Origin: Lentibacter algarum | Lineage (GTDB): Bacteria; Pseudomonadota; Alphaproteobacteria; Rhodobacterales; Rhodobacteraceae | Direction: 5' to 3' | Assembly (NCBI RefSeq): GCF_018860975.1 | Contig: NZ_JAHKQI010000008.1 | Location: forward strand, 721,635 to 785,634 | Length of the DNA stretch: 64,000 nucleotides | In this document: one piece after another, positions 26,510 to 35,060 of the stretch | How positions within the stretch are numbered: the first letter of the stretch is position 1 | How the letters are laid out: every line of letters starts with the position of its first letter | The notes under the pieces: generated by a model | What the model saw: only the letters and a program-made list of their open reading frames with translations | The model's database searches: none | What the model was told of the DNA's origin: nothing | Translations under genes and position numbers: made by a program

Positions 26510-27141
26510 CAGACCCGTAGCTCCACGACTGGCACTGCAGGCACTTCTCCGGCCTGAAATGTCGAGGCAGATATCACGATCTGATCCGTGTCAAAGCGCA
26601 CTGGCACGTCAAACTCGAAACCCGCCGTCACGTCCATACCTTCGTTGGGCGCGTGCTCAAACGTGATGATGCCTGTTTCGGTATCAACCTCGTAATGCAC
26701 TCCCTCGAGCTGCTCGACACCTGCGATACCAACCCGCACAGTGCCCTCAACAGGCTTGGTCACGGGCCGTGCATATGTCTGCTCGCCCGAGCGGTAGATC
26801 TTCATCAGCTGATAGCTCGTGGTCTCCTCGTCGCCCTGCGCGATCACCTCATCCTCAAAGCTCACTTCGCGACTCGGAACACCTGTTTTGAAATCAGACC
26901 AGTCCTTCCAGCGGAAACCGTGCATGCGGCCTCGGCGCGCTTCAAAGAAGGCCAGCACCTTGTCGATGTCATCCATCGAGCGCAATGAGAGCCCCGCGTC
27001 ATAGCGGCGGCGCGAGTGCTCCCAAGGGGTGTTGCGCTCTTCAAAGCCGTTGGCGAGCGTGACAACATCAGTGCGGCGCTCGGGGCCGCCAGACGAGCCA
27101 AAGCTCAAGCTGGCGGGAAATCTTACTTCGTGAAATTGCAT
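26509..27141 (-). CDS. GTA g12: distal tail protein (DUF2460)
   Basis: Distal tail protein of 210 residues, the ring between tail tube and hub. DUF2460 features are clear: FHEVRFPASLSFGSSGGPER near the N-terminus, the central HGFRWKDWSDFK motif, and the GFEFDVPVRFDTD ending before the last strands. It lies 12 bp after g11 and overlaps g13 by one base. Confidence 0.95.
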   Translation of the reverse strand: MQFHEVRFPASLSFGSSGGPERRTDVVTLANGFEERNTPWEHSRRRYDAGLSLRSMDDIDKVLAFFEARRGRMHGFRWKDWSDFKTGVPSREVSFEDEVIAQGDEETTSYQLMKIYRSGEQTYARPVTKPVEGTVRVGIAGVEQLEGVHYEVDTETGIITFEHAPNEGMDVTAGFEFDVPVRFDTDQIVISASTFQAGEVPAVPVVELRV

Positions 27142-27153
27142 GTTATCTGCTCC

Positions 27154-27810
27154 CTATCGGTTGCGGTTGCCACGGGCGAGCACACGGCCCATCTGCGCGG
27201 CGATCTGGCTTTGTGAACGGCGGAAGCCCTCGGCATCGGGCGTTGTGATATTCATCACCACGTTGACACTGCTGCCGCCGCCGCCTCGCACACCGAGCTT
27301 GCCATCAGAGCCGCGCGAGAGTGGCATGATCGCCTCTGGCCCTGCCTCGCCCATAAGGCCGGTGCCGCCGCGCATCGGAAAGGTCGTCGGCCCGCTGACA
27401 ACGCCGCCATTGGCAAAAGGCATGACGCGGCCCTGGGCAAAACTCCCACCCTTCTCGAACCCGAAAAGACTGCCCATCAAGCCGCCGATCCCCTGCGACA
27501 ACAGCCCACCAAAGTGATCCGTGACAGGCTTTACCGCCGCCGCATATGTGGCGTTGATCATCGACTGGGCGATGGTGCCGAACACATCCGAAAGCTTCAT
27601 GCCGTCAAGAACCACACCGTCAACCGCGCGCCTTAAGCCGCCGCTGAGGCCCTTCTCAAGGCTGGCAACATCATGGCCGGTTTCCGAAATACTGGTGCGC
27701 ATGCGTTTGAGTTCGGCGTCAAAGCTGGCCGCCATGCCCGCTGCGGCTCCGAGGCTTTGCTCTAGCGCTTCGGCTTTCAAGTCAAGGTCATCTAAACTGT
27801 CAAAATCCAT
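27154..27810 (-). CDS. GTA g11: short tape measure protein
   Basis: Tape measure protein of 218 residues. The ATG at 27810 (MDFDSLDDLDLKAEALEQ) is the family start. An N-terminal coiled segment with SFDAELKRMRTSISETG is followed by glycine-rich, partly hydrophobic stretches (FGGLLSQGIGGLMGSLFGFE; MRGGTGLMGEAGPEAIMPL), typical of phage tail tape measures of the TIGR02675/TP901 kind. The short length matches the short GTA tail of R. capsulatus. It follows g10.1 closely. Confidence 0.92.
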   Translation of the reverse strand: MDFDSLDDLDLKAEALEQSLGAAAGMAASFDAELKRMRTSISETGHDVASLEKGLSGGLRRAVDGVVLDGMKLSDVFGTIAQSMINATYAAAVKPVTDHFGGLLSQGIGGLMGSLFGFEKGGSFAQGRVMPFANGGVVSGPTTFPMRGGTGLMGEAGPEAIMPLSRGSDGKLGVRGGGGSSVNVVMNITTPDAEGFRRSQSQIAAQMGRVLARGNRNR

Positions 27811-28009
27811 CAGGTGTTCCCTCGTTTTTTGTGTCGGGGTAGGCCTCAAGCAATGCTTCAAGCCCCGTGCGGTCCATTGGCCGCATCGTCGCTTGCGGCC
27901 CAAGCATGATCATCAGCTCAACAGGTGTCAGCGCCCAGAAGTCGGCAGGTTTCAGCCGCAACTGGGTGAGGCCAACTCTGAGCAATTGTGACCAGTCAAA
28001 CTGCTGCAT
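27800..28009 (-). CDS. GTA g10.1: small tail assembly chaperone
   Basis: Small protein of 69 residues. The ATG at 28009 (MQQFDWSQLLRVGLTQLRL) has GAGGG 5 bases upstream and lies inside the last codons of g10 in another frame. FWALTPVELMIMLG is the conserved core of this GTA family (phage tail assembly chaperone TAC). It overlaps g11 by 11 bp. The g10/g10.1 pair probably replaces the frameshifted chaperone pair of long-tailed phages. Confidence 0.85.
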   Translation of the reverse strand: MQQFDWSQLLRVGLTQLRLKPADFWALTPVELMIMLGPQATMRPMDRTGLEALLEAYPDTKNEGTPDGF

Positions 28010-28331
28010 CTGCGCCCTCATCCGGCAGCACAAAAGCGCGCGCAAGCAAGAGCGCCGCCGCTTTGGCAGCCTGCATCGGCCCACCTTCGATATCAGCGTT
28101 CAGAAGGTCGCTCGCGCGCCCCTCCCAACCGCCACCGCGCAGGCCAGCGACAATGAGCTTCATCACGTCACGTGTTGAAAACCCGCCCGCTTCAAAGCGT
28201 TGCACCAGTTCAACAAGCGTGTCGGTTTGCAGGCCGGCTTCCAGCTCGGCCAGTGCCCCAAGCGTGAGCTTGAGAACACGGCGTTGCCCGTCGATTACCA
28301 GCGCAACTTCCGAGGCGAACGGATTTCCCAT
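27996..28331 (-). CDS. GTA g10: tail assembly chaperone
   Basis: GTA TAC-family protein of 111 residues: MGNPFASEVALVIDGQRRV, LTLGALAELEAGLQTDTLVE and GAGLRGGG-type glycine loop (IVAGLRGGGW) are the conserved blocks. It probably helps load the tape measure protein during tail assembly. Its ATG overlaps the g9 stop (TAATG) and its end overlaps g10.1. Confidence 0.9.
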   Translation of the reverse strand: MGNPFASEVALVIDGQRRVLKLTLGALAELEAGLQTDTLVELVQRFEAGGFSTRDVMKLIVAGLRGGGWEGRASDLLNADIEGGPMQAAKAAALLLARAFVLPDEGADAAV

Positions 28332-28753
28332 TATGGTGCTACCGCCGCTGTGAAGGTGAGCGCACCAGCAGAGTTCAGCGCAAGCTCATAAGTCGCCTCG
28401 CCGTTGTAGCTGCCCGAATACTCGATCGAGCCAACTTGAAACGGCCCCTCGATGGTGCCGAAATCAGGGATGATCACCTGAAAATCAGGGGTCTCACCGT
28501 CAAAGAAAATCTGCCGCGCGCGCTCATCGCTGGCCCCGTCCTTGAACACGCCCGAACCAGACACCGAGGCCGACCTAACCCCGGCTGTTCCAAGGATCTC
28601 GCGCCATCCACCTGCGCTCTCAAGGCTGGTCACATCAACGCTCTCGGCATTGAAGTTGAGCCGTGTTGCGCGCAGGCCGGCGACAGTTTCAAACAAGCCG
28701 CCGCCTGTCAGGTCAATCTTGATCAGCAGGTCTTTACCGTTTTGAGCAGTCAT
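28331..28753 (-). CDS. GTA g9: major tail tube protein
   Basis: Major tail protein of the TP901-1 family, 140 residues, which stacks into the tail tube. MTAQNGKDLLIKIDLTGGG and the SLESAGGWREILGTAG motif are typical, as is the beta-rich remainder. The start has a ribosome binding site (GGAGAAA). It follows g8 by 27 bp. Confidence 0.93.
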   Translation of the reverse strand: MTAQNGKDLLIKIDLTGGGLFETVAGLRATRLNFNAESVDVTSLESAGGWREILGTAGVRSASVSGSGVFKDGASDERARQIFFDGETPDFQVIIPDFGTIEGPFQVGSIEYSGSYNGEATYELALNSAGALTFTAAVAP

Positions 28754-28780
28754 AGTATTTCTCCAAATTATCCAATGATA

Positions 28781-29191
28781 TCAGTCGTCTTGCACCCGCG
28801 CGCGAAAGCGCAAGTCAATGCGCCTTGTGGCGCCTGTGCCTTCACGCGTGGCGCTGGCACGGTCAAAGTTGAGGTAAATCAGCTTGCCGCGAGTCAGTGT
28901 CAGATCAGCATCAACAAGCGCATCCGACACGGCCCCTGCGACATCTTTTGCCGCCTGAAAACCGGCGCTGTCAGTGACCACCGAGATGGTGAAAACATGC
29001 TCGGCTCCCGCTCCGGTTTTGTCAGACTTGTCATAGGCCGCCTCAGGCCCAAGCGCGATATAGGTTGCTGGCAGGCTGCCGGAGGGAAGCGCATCATAGA
29101 TCGCCGTGCCGACAAGTGTGCTCAAAGCCGCATCACCGGCCAACTGCTGATATACTGCCGCCTGAAGCGGTGAGGAAACTGCATAGCTCAT
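28781..29191 (-). CDS. GTA g8: tail terminator (DUF3168)
   Basis: DUF3168 family protein of 136 residues, the ring capping the tail tube at the head end. MSYAVSSPLQAAVYQQLAGD, LPATYIALGPE and the C-terminal RRIDLRFRARVQDD are conserved. The ATG overlaps the g7 stop by four bases (ATGA). Confidence 0.93.
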   Translation of the reverse strand: MSYAVSSPLQAAVYQQLAGDAALSTLVGTAIYDALPSGSLPATYIALGPEAAYDKSDKTGAGAEHVFTISVVTDSAGFQAAKDVAGAVSDALVDADLTLTRGKLIYLNFDRASATREGTGATRRIDLRFRARVQDD

Positions 29192-29535
29192 GCCACCAAC
29201 TCCTCATCTGCAAAGCACGTCAGATAGCGCAAATCCGTGCCGCGCTCGGTGACGGCCTCAATGCGAAACACGCGAATGCCTTCCCGAAAGCGCTGCTCGG
29301 GCAAGGGCCGCATCGAAGAGCCAACAGGTGCTGCGCGCAAAGTGATCACGTAGCTCACCTGCGCCAGCGGCACAGCCTCGCCCTCGGCCTCACGGCCAGA
29401 GCGCGAGCGCACCTCGGCAAAGACCTCGCCAAGCACGTTCCAACTGGTGGTGAAGCCGCCTGCGCCGTCAGGCACACGCACTGGCGTTTCCAGCAAGAGC
29501 TTGCGGTTGAGCCTCGGCAGGCTTGCAGCGCTCAT
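29188..29535 (-). CDS. GTA g7: head-tail stopper / head closure protein
   Basis: SPP1 gp16-like head closure protein of 115 residues; it plugs the head until tail attachment. The conserved tail GGFTTSWNVLGEVFAEVR and LRYLTCFADE are visible. Overlaps both neighbours by ATGA junctions. Confidence 0.9.
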   Translation of the reverse strand: MSAASLPRLNRKLLLETPVRVPDGAGGFTTSWNVLGEVFAEVRSRSGREAEGEAVPLAQVSYVITLRAAPVGSSMRPLPEQRFREGIRVFRIEAVTERGTDLRYLTCFADEELVA

Positions 29536-30131
29536 TGGCCCGCCCCCGCAAACAACCGCACGGTGCGGTAGCGTTCTATCAGGCTGCTGACGCCGAATGG
29601 CATGTAGCCTTCGCCAACGCTGGTTTCGTTGCGATACTCGTAGTAATACGCCGCCAACAACAACACAGCCTGAGCGATATCGCCGGGCAAGTCGTCCCAG
29701 TTAGGGCCAAAGCCCGCCGTAAAACGCATCTTCACCGAACCGTTACTTGGCACGCAAGGCAACACGCTGGCCACAGGGCAGAGCCTTGGTCGCTGCATGT
29801 CTTGCACGAGCTTGTAGTAGTTCGCTGCCAAGACGTCGGCTTCGTCATTGCGGTTGTAATAGGTGACACTGCTCACCGCGCTCACAGGGGCCACAGGCAG
29901 TGCCTGCCCCGTCTCGTCACGCCATTTTGTCAGCGACCAGGAAAAATCCCTCTCGATCAGGATCTTGCCCGTGCGTGCCTCGATCGCTGACAGGGCGGCG
30001 CGCAAAAAGCTTTCAAGCACAGCGTCTTGCAGGCTGCCCTCGGCAAATCCGGTGCCAAGGCGCAAGTGGGCCTTGAAGGCCTCGACAGGCAATGCCGCTG
30101 TGGGCACGGCTGTTTCTTCAGTTAACATCAT
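29532..30131 (-). CDS. GTA g6: head-tail adaptor protein
   Basis: Adaptor (HK97 gp6-like connector) of 199 residues that joins portal to stopper. EAFKAHLRLGTG near the start, SFLRAALSAIEARTGK, and the ending DIAQAVLLLAAYYYEYRNE are diagnostic of phage gp6-like connectors. It lies about 140 bp downstream of the capsid gene and is coupled to g7. Confidence 0.92.
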   Translation of the reverse strand: MMLTEETAVPTAALPVEAFKAHLRLGTGFAEGSLQDAVLESFLRAALSAIEARTGKILIERDFSWSLTKWRDETGQALPVAPVSAVSSVTYYNRNDEADVLAANYYKLVQDMQRPRLCPVASVLPCVPSNGSVKMRFTAGFGPNWDDLPGDIAQAVLLLAAYYYEYRNETSVGEGYMPFGVSSLIERYRTVRLFAGAGQ

Positions 30132-30269
30132 GGAAAATCTCCAAACTTACGCCCTCACGAGAGACGCGCGGTGCCAGTGTTGCTCGGACGGAGGGGAACA
30201 GCTGGGCAGCACCTTTGACAGCACCGCGCGCTCAGGAGGCAGGCGAACCCGCCCCCTGACCTCCGGCCT

Positions 30270-31460
30270 TTACGAAGTGCCGAACTTGAGCAGCTTGATC
30301 GCTGCAAAGTCGCTCACATCGCCGCCAACACGCTTGGTTGCGTAAAACAACACATGTGGCTTGGCGCTGAACGGATCACGCAGCACGCGCAGATCAGGGC
30401 GCTCGGCGACAGTGTAACCTGCGTTGAAGTCACCAAAGGCAATCGCAGTCGCGTCAGCCGCCACATCGGGCATGTCTTCGGCGATCAGCACAGGGTAGCC
30501 CAGCAAGCGCGCAGGCTCACCGGCAGCAAGGCCGTCTGACCACAGGAAGCGGCCGTCAGCGTCTTTGAGCTTGCGCACAGCGCCGGCAGTTTTCGAGTTC
30601 ATTACAAAGCTCGCATTGGCGCGATACTGCGCACCGAGGGCATAAACGAGGTCAATGATCGCTTCGCCACCGTCAAAGTCACCGGCGACACCCGTTGGCA
30701 CATAGCCAAGGTTGCCCCAGACCCAAACATCGTTGTCAACAGACGGGTGTGTCAGCATACCTGTTGGCTTGTCGATGCCGTCACCGTTGATGAAAGCAGC
30801 GGCTTCCGAGCGGGCGAACTTGTCGGCGATACGGCCCGCGAGCCAGCCTTCAATATCAAATGCTGAGTCATCAAGCAGACGCTGCGAGGCTTTCGGCAGC
30901 GCTGACAGTTCGTGCAGCGCAATGGTGATACGGTCGATCTGCGGCGTGCCTGTTTCGGTTGCCGAAGCTGTTTCAGTCGCCCAGCCAGCACCAACATCGG
31001 TGTGGTCAACCAGCACGTCATATGACGTGGCTTCAACTTGCACGACATTGGAAATCGCACGGATAGAGGCGGTTGATTCCAGCACCGAAATGATGCTCGC
31101 TGCGGTCTGTGGATCAACGAGGTAGCCGCCGTCAGCCGCCACAGATGTGCTCATGGCTTTGCCTTCAAGCTCAAGGCCGCGCAGGCCGTCGTCATCACCT
31201 GAACGCAGGTAGGCGTTAAAGGCCTTCTGGTGCGGTGCGTCAAGGTCTGCAGCACGGGCAAGTGGCGTGCGGGCGTGAGTGTTTGTTTTGCGGTCAAGCA
31301 TGATAAGTCGCTCTTCTTGTTGTTTCAGTCGGTTGCTAACGTCGTTCTGGAAGCCTCTGAACTCATTCGTAAATTCGCTCATAGCTGATTTGGTCTGGAG
31401 CACAGGGGAAGCTGAAGACACAGCTTCCTTGGCCCCTGCTTTCGCTTGGGTCTCACTCAT
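30270..31460 (-). CDS. GTA g5: major capsid protein (HK97 fold)
   Basis: HK97-type major capsid protein of 396 residues. Residues 1-101 form a charged, coiled scaffold-like arm (NEFRGFQNDVSNRLKQQEER); residues 102 on form the mature shell protein (GGYLVDPQTAASIISVLEST). A Lys-Ala pair falls exactly at residues 101-102 (ELEGKAMSTS), the cleavage position I recall for the R. capsulatus protein. The g4 protease upstream should perform it. The G-loop and A-domain blocks (FGDFNAGYTVAERPDL) are intact. This is the most reliable family marker of the cluster. Confidence 0.97.
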   Translation of the reverse strand: MSETQAKAGAKEAVSSASPVLQTKSAMSEFTNEFRGFQNDVSNRLKQQEERLIMLDRKTNTHARTPLARAADLDAPHQKAFNAYLRSGDDDGLRGLELEGKAMSTSVAADGGYLVDPQTAASIISVLESTASIRAISNVVQVEATSYDVLVDHTDVGAGWATETASATETGTPQIDRITIALHELSALPKASQRLLDDSAFDIEGWLAGRIADKFARSEAAAFINGDGIDKPTGMLTHPSVDNDVWVWGNLGYVPTGVAGDFDGGEAIIDLVYALGAQYRANASFVMNSKTAGAVRKLKDADGRFLWSDGLAAGEPARLLGYPVLIAEDMPDVAADATAIAFGDFNAGYTVAERPDLRVLRDPFSAKPHVLFYATKRVGGDVSDFAAIKLLKFGTS

Positions 31461-31505
31461 CCGAGTTGTCCTTTCTGGTTACGTCACGGTTTCGTTGTGG
31501 TGCGC

Positions 31506-32060
31506 CTAGTCTTGCGCCAACTCCTGGCGCGCACCCCTGATGGCGGCGGCCATATCGCGCAGGTTTTCAGCATCAAGGCTGTCGCCCTTCGCCCCCACCC
31601 GCGCACTGGGCAACATCGGGAAGGTCACAAGCGACACCTCCCAAAGCTCCAGCTCCGTCAAGAGCCGCTGGCCCTTGTCGTTCTTGCTCGCTTTTTGCGT
31701 GCGATATCCTATCGAGAGCCCGTCAATCGCGCCCGCCTCAATCAGCGCCGCGGCTTCACGGCCCTTCTGTGTGCTTTCAAGCAGGCGGCCCTTCACATAA
31801 AGCCCGCGCGCGTCCTCGCGCACCTCGTCCCAAATGCCAATCGGCTGGGTCGGGTCATGTTGCCATAGCATCTTGACGCTCCGCCCCTCCTTGAGCAGCG
31901 CCTTCAGGCTGGCCGCATATGCGCCCTTGGCAACAACGTCACCGCCCTGATCACAGGCGCCAAACAGGCTGGCATAGCCCTCAATCGTGGTGCCGTCTGT
32001 CACCGTCAATTCGGCGTCAAACTGGCAGAACTTTTGCTCCAATCCGCTCTCGATAATCAT
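31506..32060 (-). CDS. GTA g4: HK97-family prohead protease
   Basis: Prohead protease of 184 residues that matures the capsid. Catalytic residues fit the S78 family: His in VKMLWQHDPTQPIG and Ser in IDGLSIGYRTQKA, with a Glu/Asp in the following ELELWEVSLVTFPM. GGAG precedes the ATG at 32060 by 7 bases; a longer frame begins at 32075 with no such site. It lies 45 bp before g5. Confidence 0.95.
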   Translation of the reverse strand: MIIESGLEQKFCQFDAELTVTDGTTIEGYASLFGACDQGGDVVAKGAYAASLKALLKEGRSVKMLWQHDPTQPIGIWDEVREDARGLYVKGRLLESTQKGREAAALIEAGAIDGLSIGYRTQKASKNDKGQRLLTELELWEVSLVTFPMLPSARVGAKGDSLDAENLRDMAAAIRGARQELAQD

Positions 32061-32081
32061 GTTTAGTCTCCTCAAGTAACT

Positions 32082-32384
32082 TCAGTGTGGCAGAACAGCG
32101 CCTTGCATCATGAACGACATCAACCCGCCCAGGATTGCTGCAATAATCAGCCAGACAAGCCGCCCGATATGGCCGTCAATCTTGTCAAGCCGCGTGTCGA
32201 TCTGGTTGAACCTTGCGACCATGAACTTGCGTTTCTCTTCACTCACCGCGCGGTCTGTCTCAATCGCTGCAACAGTCAGCTCAAGTGAGGTCAGCCGCTT
32301 TTCGATATGCCTGAACATCACCCGATAGCCCTCAAAGGGCAGGATCGTTTCCGGCAGATCTGCTACGCGACTTTCATCACTCAT
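32082..32384 (-). CDS. GTA g3.5: small protein with C-terminal membrane helix
   Basis: About 100 residues: a predicted long coiled-coil (HIEKRLTSLELTVAAIETDRA, FNQIDTRLDKIDGHIGRL) ending in one transmembrane helix (VWLIIAAILGGLMSFM). GGAGG lies 8 bases before the ATG at 32384, which overlaps the portal stop. A gene occurs at this spot in R. capsulatus (g3.5); its role is not established. The anchored coiled-coil form suggests a membrane-associated assembly or release function, which is inference. Confidence 0.8.
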   Translation of the reverse strand: MSDESRVADLPETILPFEGYRVMFRHIEKRLTSLELTVAAIETDRAVSEEKRKFMVARFNQIDTRLDKIDGHIGRLVWLIIAAILGGLMSFMMQGAVLPH

Positions 32385-33564
32385 CCGCAAGGCCTCCTGC
32401 CGCTGGCAAACCGAGCAAGCGGCGCTTCTCTTCCGTGGTCAGGAAACTTGCGCTCGCCACACGGCTCCACTGCGCATCACGTTCAGTCGCGAGAGCAGAA
32501 ACCTGATCAAGATCGGGCTTCAAGGTTATGATTTCACTATCATAACTGCCAATCCAGCTCGCAATTTTTGCGCACACACGTTCCGCCAATGGCAACACTG
32601 TCAGCCGGTAGAACGCGCGGTTGGCTTCCTGGTAGTTCGCATAGGTGGCGTCCCCCGGAATACCGAGCAGCATCGGCGGCACCCCGTAAGCCAAAGCGAT
32701 CTCGCGCGCAGCGGCTTCTTTGGTCTTCTGGAACTCCATATCGCTTGGCGAAAAGCCCATCGGCTTCCAGTCAAGCCCGCCCTCAAGCAACATCGGCCTG
32801 CCCGCGTTTTGTGCGCCCTGATAGTTGCTTTCCATCTCGCTCACCAGGCGGTCATACTGATCGGCACTCAGTCCGCTCTGCCCGTCCGCACCGCGATAGA
32901 CAATCGCCCCCGAGGGCCGCGCCGCGTTATCAAGCAGCGCCTTGGTCCAACGCGAGGCCGAGTTGTGCACATCGACTGCCTGCGCCGCCGCTTGCATGGG
33001 CGAAAATCCGTAGTGGTCATCTTGCGGATGAAAACTCTTGATGTGGCAGACACTTGGGATGCCCTCACTCACGTCAAAGCGGTGTTTGCGCCCCCCAACC
33101 GTGTAGTCATAGGCCACAGGCCAGCCGTCCGATCCAGGGATCAGGCTCATCCGGTCCGAGCGCAGCACATGCAGCTCATACGGCAGCCCCGTGTCTCCAC
33201 CGACAGCCTCAACGTAGGCATCGCCAGAGAGCAGAAGCTGACCATAAAGCGCTTCCAGCAACTCCGCACGCCCCTGTGCGGGGTTGGGCCGCGTGATCAG
33301 GCTTAAAAGCGGGTGCTCTTCAAAGCGCATCTCGCTGTTTTGCAGCACCAATGGCAGCGCCGCGGCGGCCTCCGAGATCATCTTGACCGCGCGAAATCCG
33401 ATCGGGTTTCCTGCGAAGCCTGTGCGCGTAAGCGTTGCCGTATCACGCGGGCTCCACGCCACACGCCCCGAGCTTTGAAAAGCCACAACTGGCCCCGCCG
33501 CGCTGGCTTTCACTTCGCTGGGCTGGTTGACCGTCGCTTTGCGAAAAAAGTCAAATACCGGCAT
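32377..33564 (-). CDS. GTA g3: portal protein
   Basis: HK97-type phage portal protein of 395 residues forming the dodecameric DNA channel at the head vertex. Seen: VFDFFRKATV at the start, GNPIGFRAVKMISEAAAALPL, the LLLSGDAYVEAVG core, and the conserved REIALAYGVPPMLLGIPGDATYAN block. GGAG precedes the start by 6 bases. It is followed by overlapping g3.5. Confidence 0.96.
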   Translation of the reverse strand: MPVFDFFRKATVNQPSEVKASAAGPVVAFQSSGRVAWSPRDTATLTRTGFAGNPIGFRAVKMISEAAAALPLVLQNSEMRFEEHPLLSLITRPNPAQGRAELLEALYGQLLLSGDAYVEAVGGDTGLPYELHVLRSDRMSLIPGSDGWPVAYDYTVGGRKHRFDVSEGIPSVCHIKSFHPQDDHYGFSPMQAAAQAVDVHNSASRWTKALLDNAARPSGAIVYRGADGQSGLSADQYDRLVSEMESNYQGAQNAGRPMLLEGGLDWKPMGFSPSDMEFQKTKEAAAREIALAYGVPPMLLGIPGDATYANYQEANRAFYRLTVLPLAERVCAKIASWIGSYDSEIITLKPDLDQVSALATERDAQWSRVASASFLTTEEKRRLLGLPAAGGLADE

Positions 33565-33677
33565 TATGCACTCCTAAATTTGCGAACTAAGATAATCACT
33601 TACCCGTCGTTCTTGATGTTTTACCGCAAGTTCGGTTGTTGAAAGCACTCTGAAACAAAAGGTTTAAAACTTCTTAA

Positions 33678-35060
33678 CTACAGCGTTCGCACCTGCGGGC
33701 GGCGCCACTTCGCTGCCGGCGCAATCATCAACTCGTTAAGCGCCCAAACCAGCGCATCAACGCGGTCGGGGCTGCCTTTGCCTTCAAAGCCTTGCAGCGT
33801 CATCTGGCTCATCTCGTCTTCAAGTTCGCTTAAGCCCCGCGCGTGGCGAACGCGCCCCTGCTCATAGAGCGCCGCAACCGGCTCGGCCCGCGCCGTTTTG
33901 CCCTTGCTGGCGTGCACTTTCTTAAGCGGCACCAAGGCATCAACCTGCCGGATCACCTCTTCCACGAGATCACCGCCTTGGTTCACCTCGGCAACAAGCT
34001 TTTCTGCCCCCCAGCGTTCCATCGCCGCGACAGCCGCGCGCGCCCATGTGTCGGGGCTCACGCCCTGCACTGTGGCGTCTTCGAGCACGTAAGCGCACCA
34101 ATCCTGCACCGGCCCCTCGGCGACCACACCCGCAACAATAATGCCGCAAGCATCCGAGCTCGCCTTGCCGCTCACCGGCGGGTCAACCGCGACGACGATG
34201 CGGCTGAAATCCGGCAGCTTTTCAGCCTGCACAGCGGTCAGGGTCTTCGGCGTCCAAAGCGCGCCCTCGGCCTCGTCAACCAGCACACCATCAAGCTCTT
34301 GTCGTCCAAGGCGTGTGCCGGCGTAGCGCGCCTGCACCTCTTCCAGGAACCCCTTGGCAAGATTGGCTTTATTGGCCTCGGTCGGGGCCTGTGTCACAGC
34401 CGTCGCGGGCCGCTCAAGCAGCTCTTTGAGCAGGCCAATGTTGCGCGGTGTCGTTGTCACACATACACGCGGATCATCGCCCAGACGCAGGCCAAATTGC
34501 AGCATGTCCCAAGTGTCACGGGCCTTCTTCCACTTGGCCAGCTCGTCAACCCAAGCGCCGTCAAACTGCGGGCCACGCAGGCTTTCAGGGTCATGCGCAG
34601 AAAACACCTGAGCAATCGCACCGTTGGGCCAAACAAGCTGCTTGCGCCCGGCTTGCCACTCGGGCCTCCTGTCGGGAGGCGAACACGCCAGAATGCCGCT
34701 CTCGCCAAAGATCATCACCTCGCGCACCTGATCAACCGTTTCGCCAACCAAAGCGATGCGCTGACACGCGCCCGCATCCTGCGGCCCCGCTCCTTCAACT
34801 TGCATGCGCACCCACTCGGCACCAGCGCGGGTTTTCCCCGCACCGCGCCCGCCCATGATCACCCATGTGCGCCAGTCTCCTTCAGGGGCGAGCTGGTGTG
34901 GCATCGCCCAGAACTCGAACAAAAATGGCAGTGCAAGCAGCTCGATTTGCTCCAGCCCGTCAAGAAACGCTCTCTGGACAGCCAGCGGCTCTGAGGCGAT
35001 CCAACTTGCGCCCGATGTCAGCGCGGGCGGCGTCAAGGTCAAGCTCTGCATGTCGCGCAT
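33678..35060 (-). CDS. GTA g2: terminase large subunit
   Basis: DNA packaging motor, ATPase plus nuclease, about 460 residues. Walker A is MGGRGAGKTRAGAEW (about residue 72); Walker B is FDGAWVDELAKWKK (about 168); the C-terminal RNase H-like nuclease has VAVDPPVSGKASSDACG (about 290). In relatives it packages random host DNA until the head is full. The start is uncertain: the first in-frame ATG is 35060 and another is at 35051; a TTG at 35117 is less likely. In all cases the 5' end overlaps g1 by about 90-100 bp in a different frame. Confidence 0.94.
   Translation of the reverse strand: MRDMQSLTLTPPALTSGASWIASEPLAVQRAFLDGLEQIELLALPFLFEFWAMPHQLAPEGDWRTWVIMGGRGAGKTRAGAEWVRMQVEGAGPQDAGACQRIALVGETVDQVREVMIFGESGILACSPPDRRPEWQAGRKQLVWPNGAIAQVFSAHDPESLRGPQFDGAWVDELAKWKKARDTWDMLQFGLRLGDDPRVCVTTTPRNIGLLKELLERPATAVTQAPTEANKANLAKGFLEEVQARYAGTRLGRQELDGVLVDEAEGALWTPKTLTAVQAEKLPDFSRIVVAVDPPVSGKASSDACGIIVAGVVAEGPVQDWCAYVLEDATVQGVSPDTWARAAVAAMERWGAEKLVAEVNQGGDLVEEVIRQVDALVPLKKVHASKGKTARAEPVAALYEQGRVRHARGLSELEDEMSQMTLQGFEGKGSPDRVDALVWALNELMIAPAAKWRRPQVRTL

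Noticed and set aside
33843-34994. Long open frame on the plus strand opposite the large terminase gene
   Set aside because: It mirrors the terminase codons, lacks a ribosome binding site and its translation is rich in Arg, His and Pro without any fold signal; it is a by-product of GC-rich third positions.
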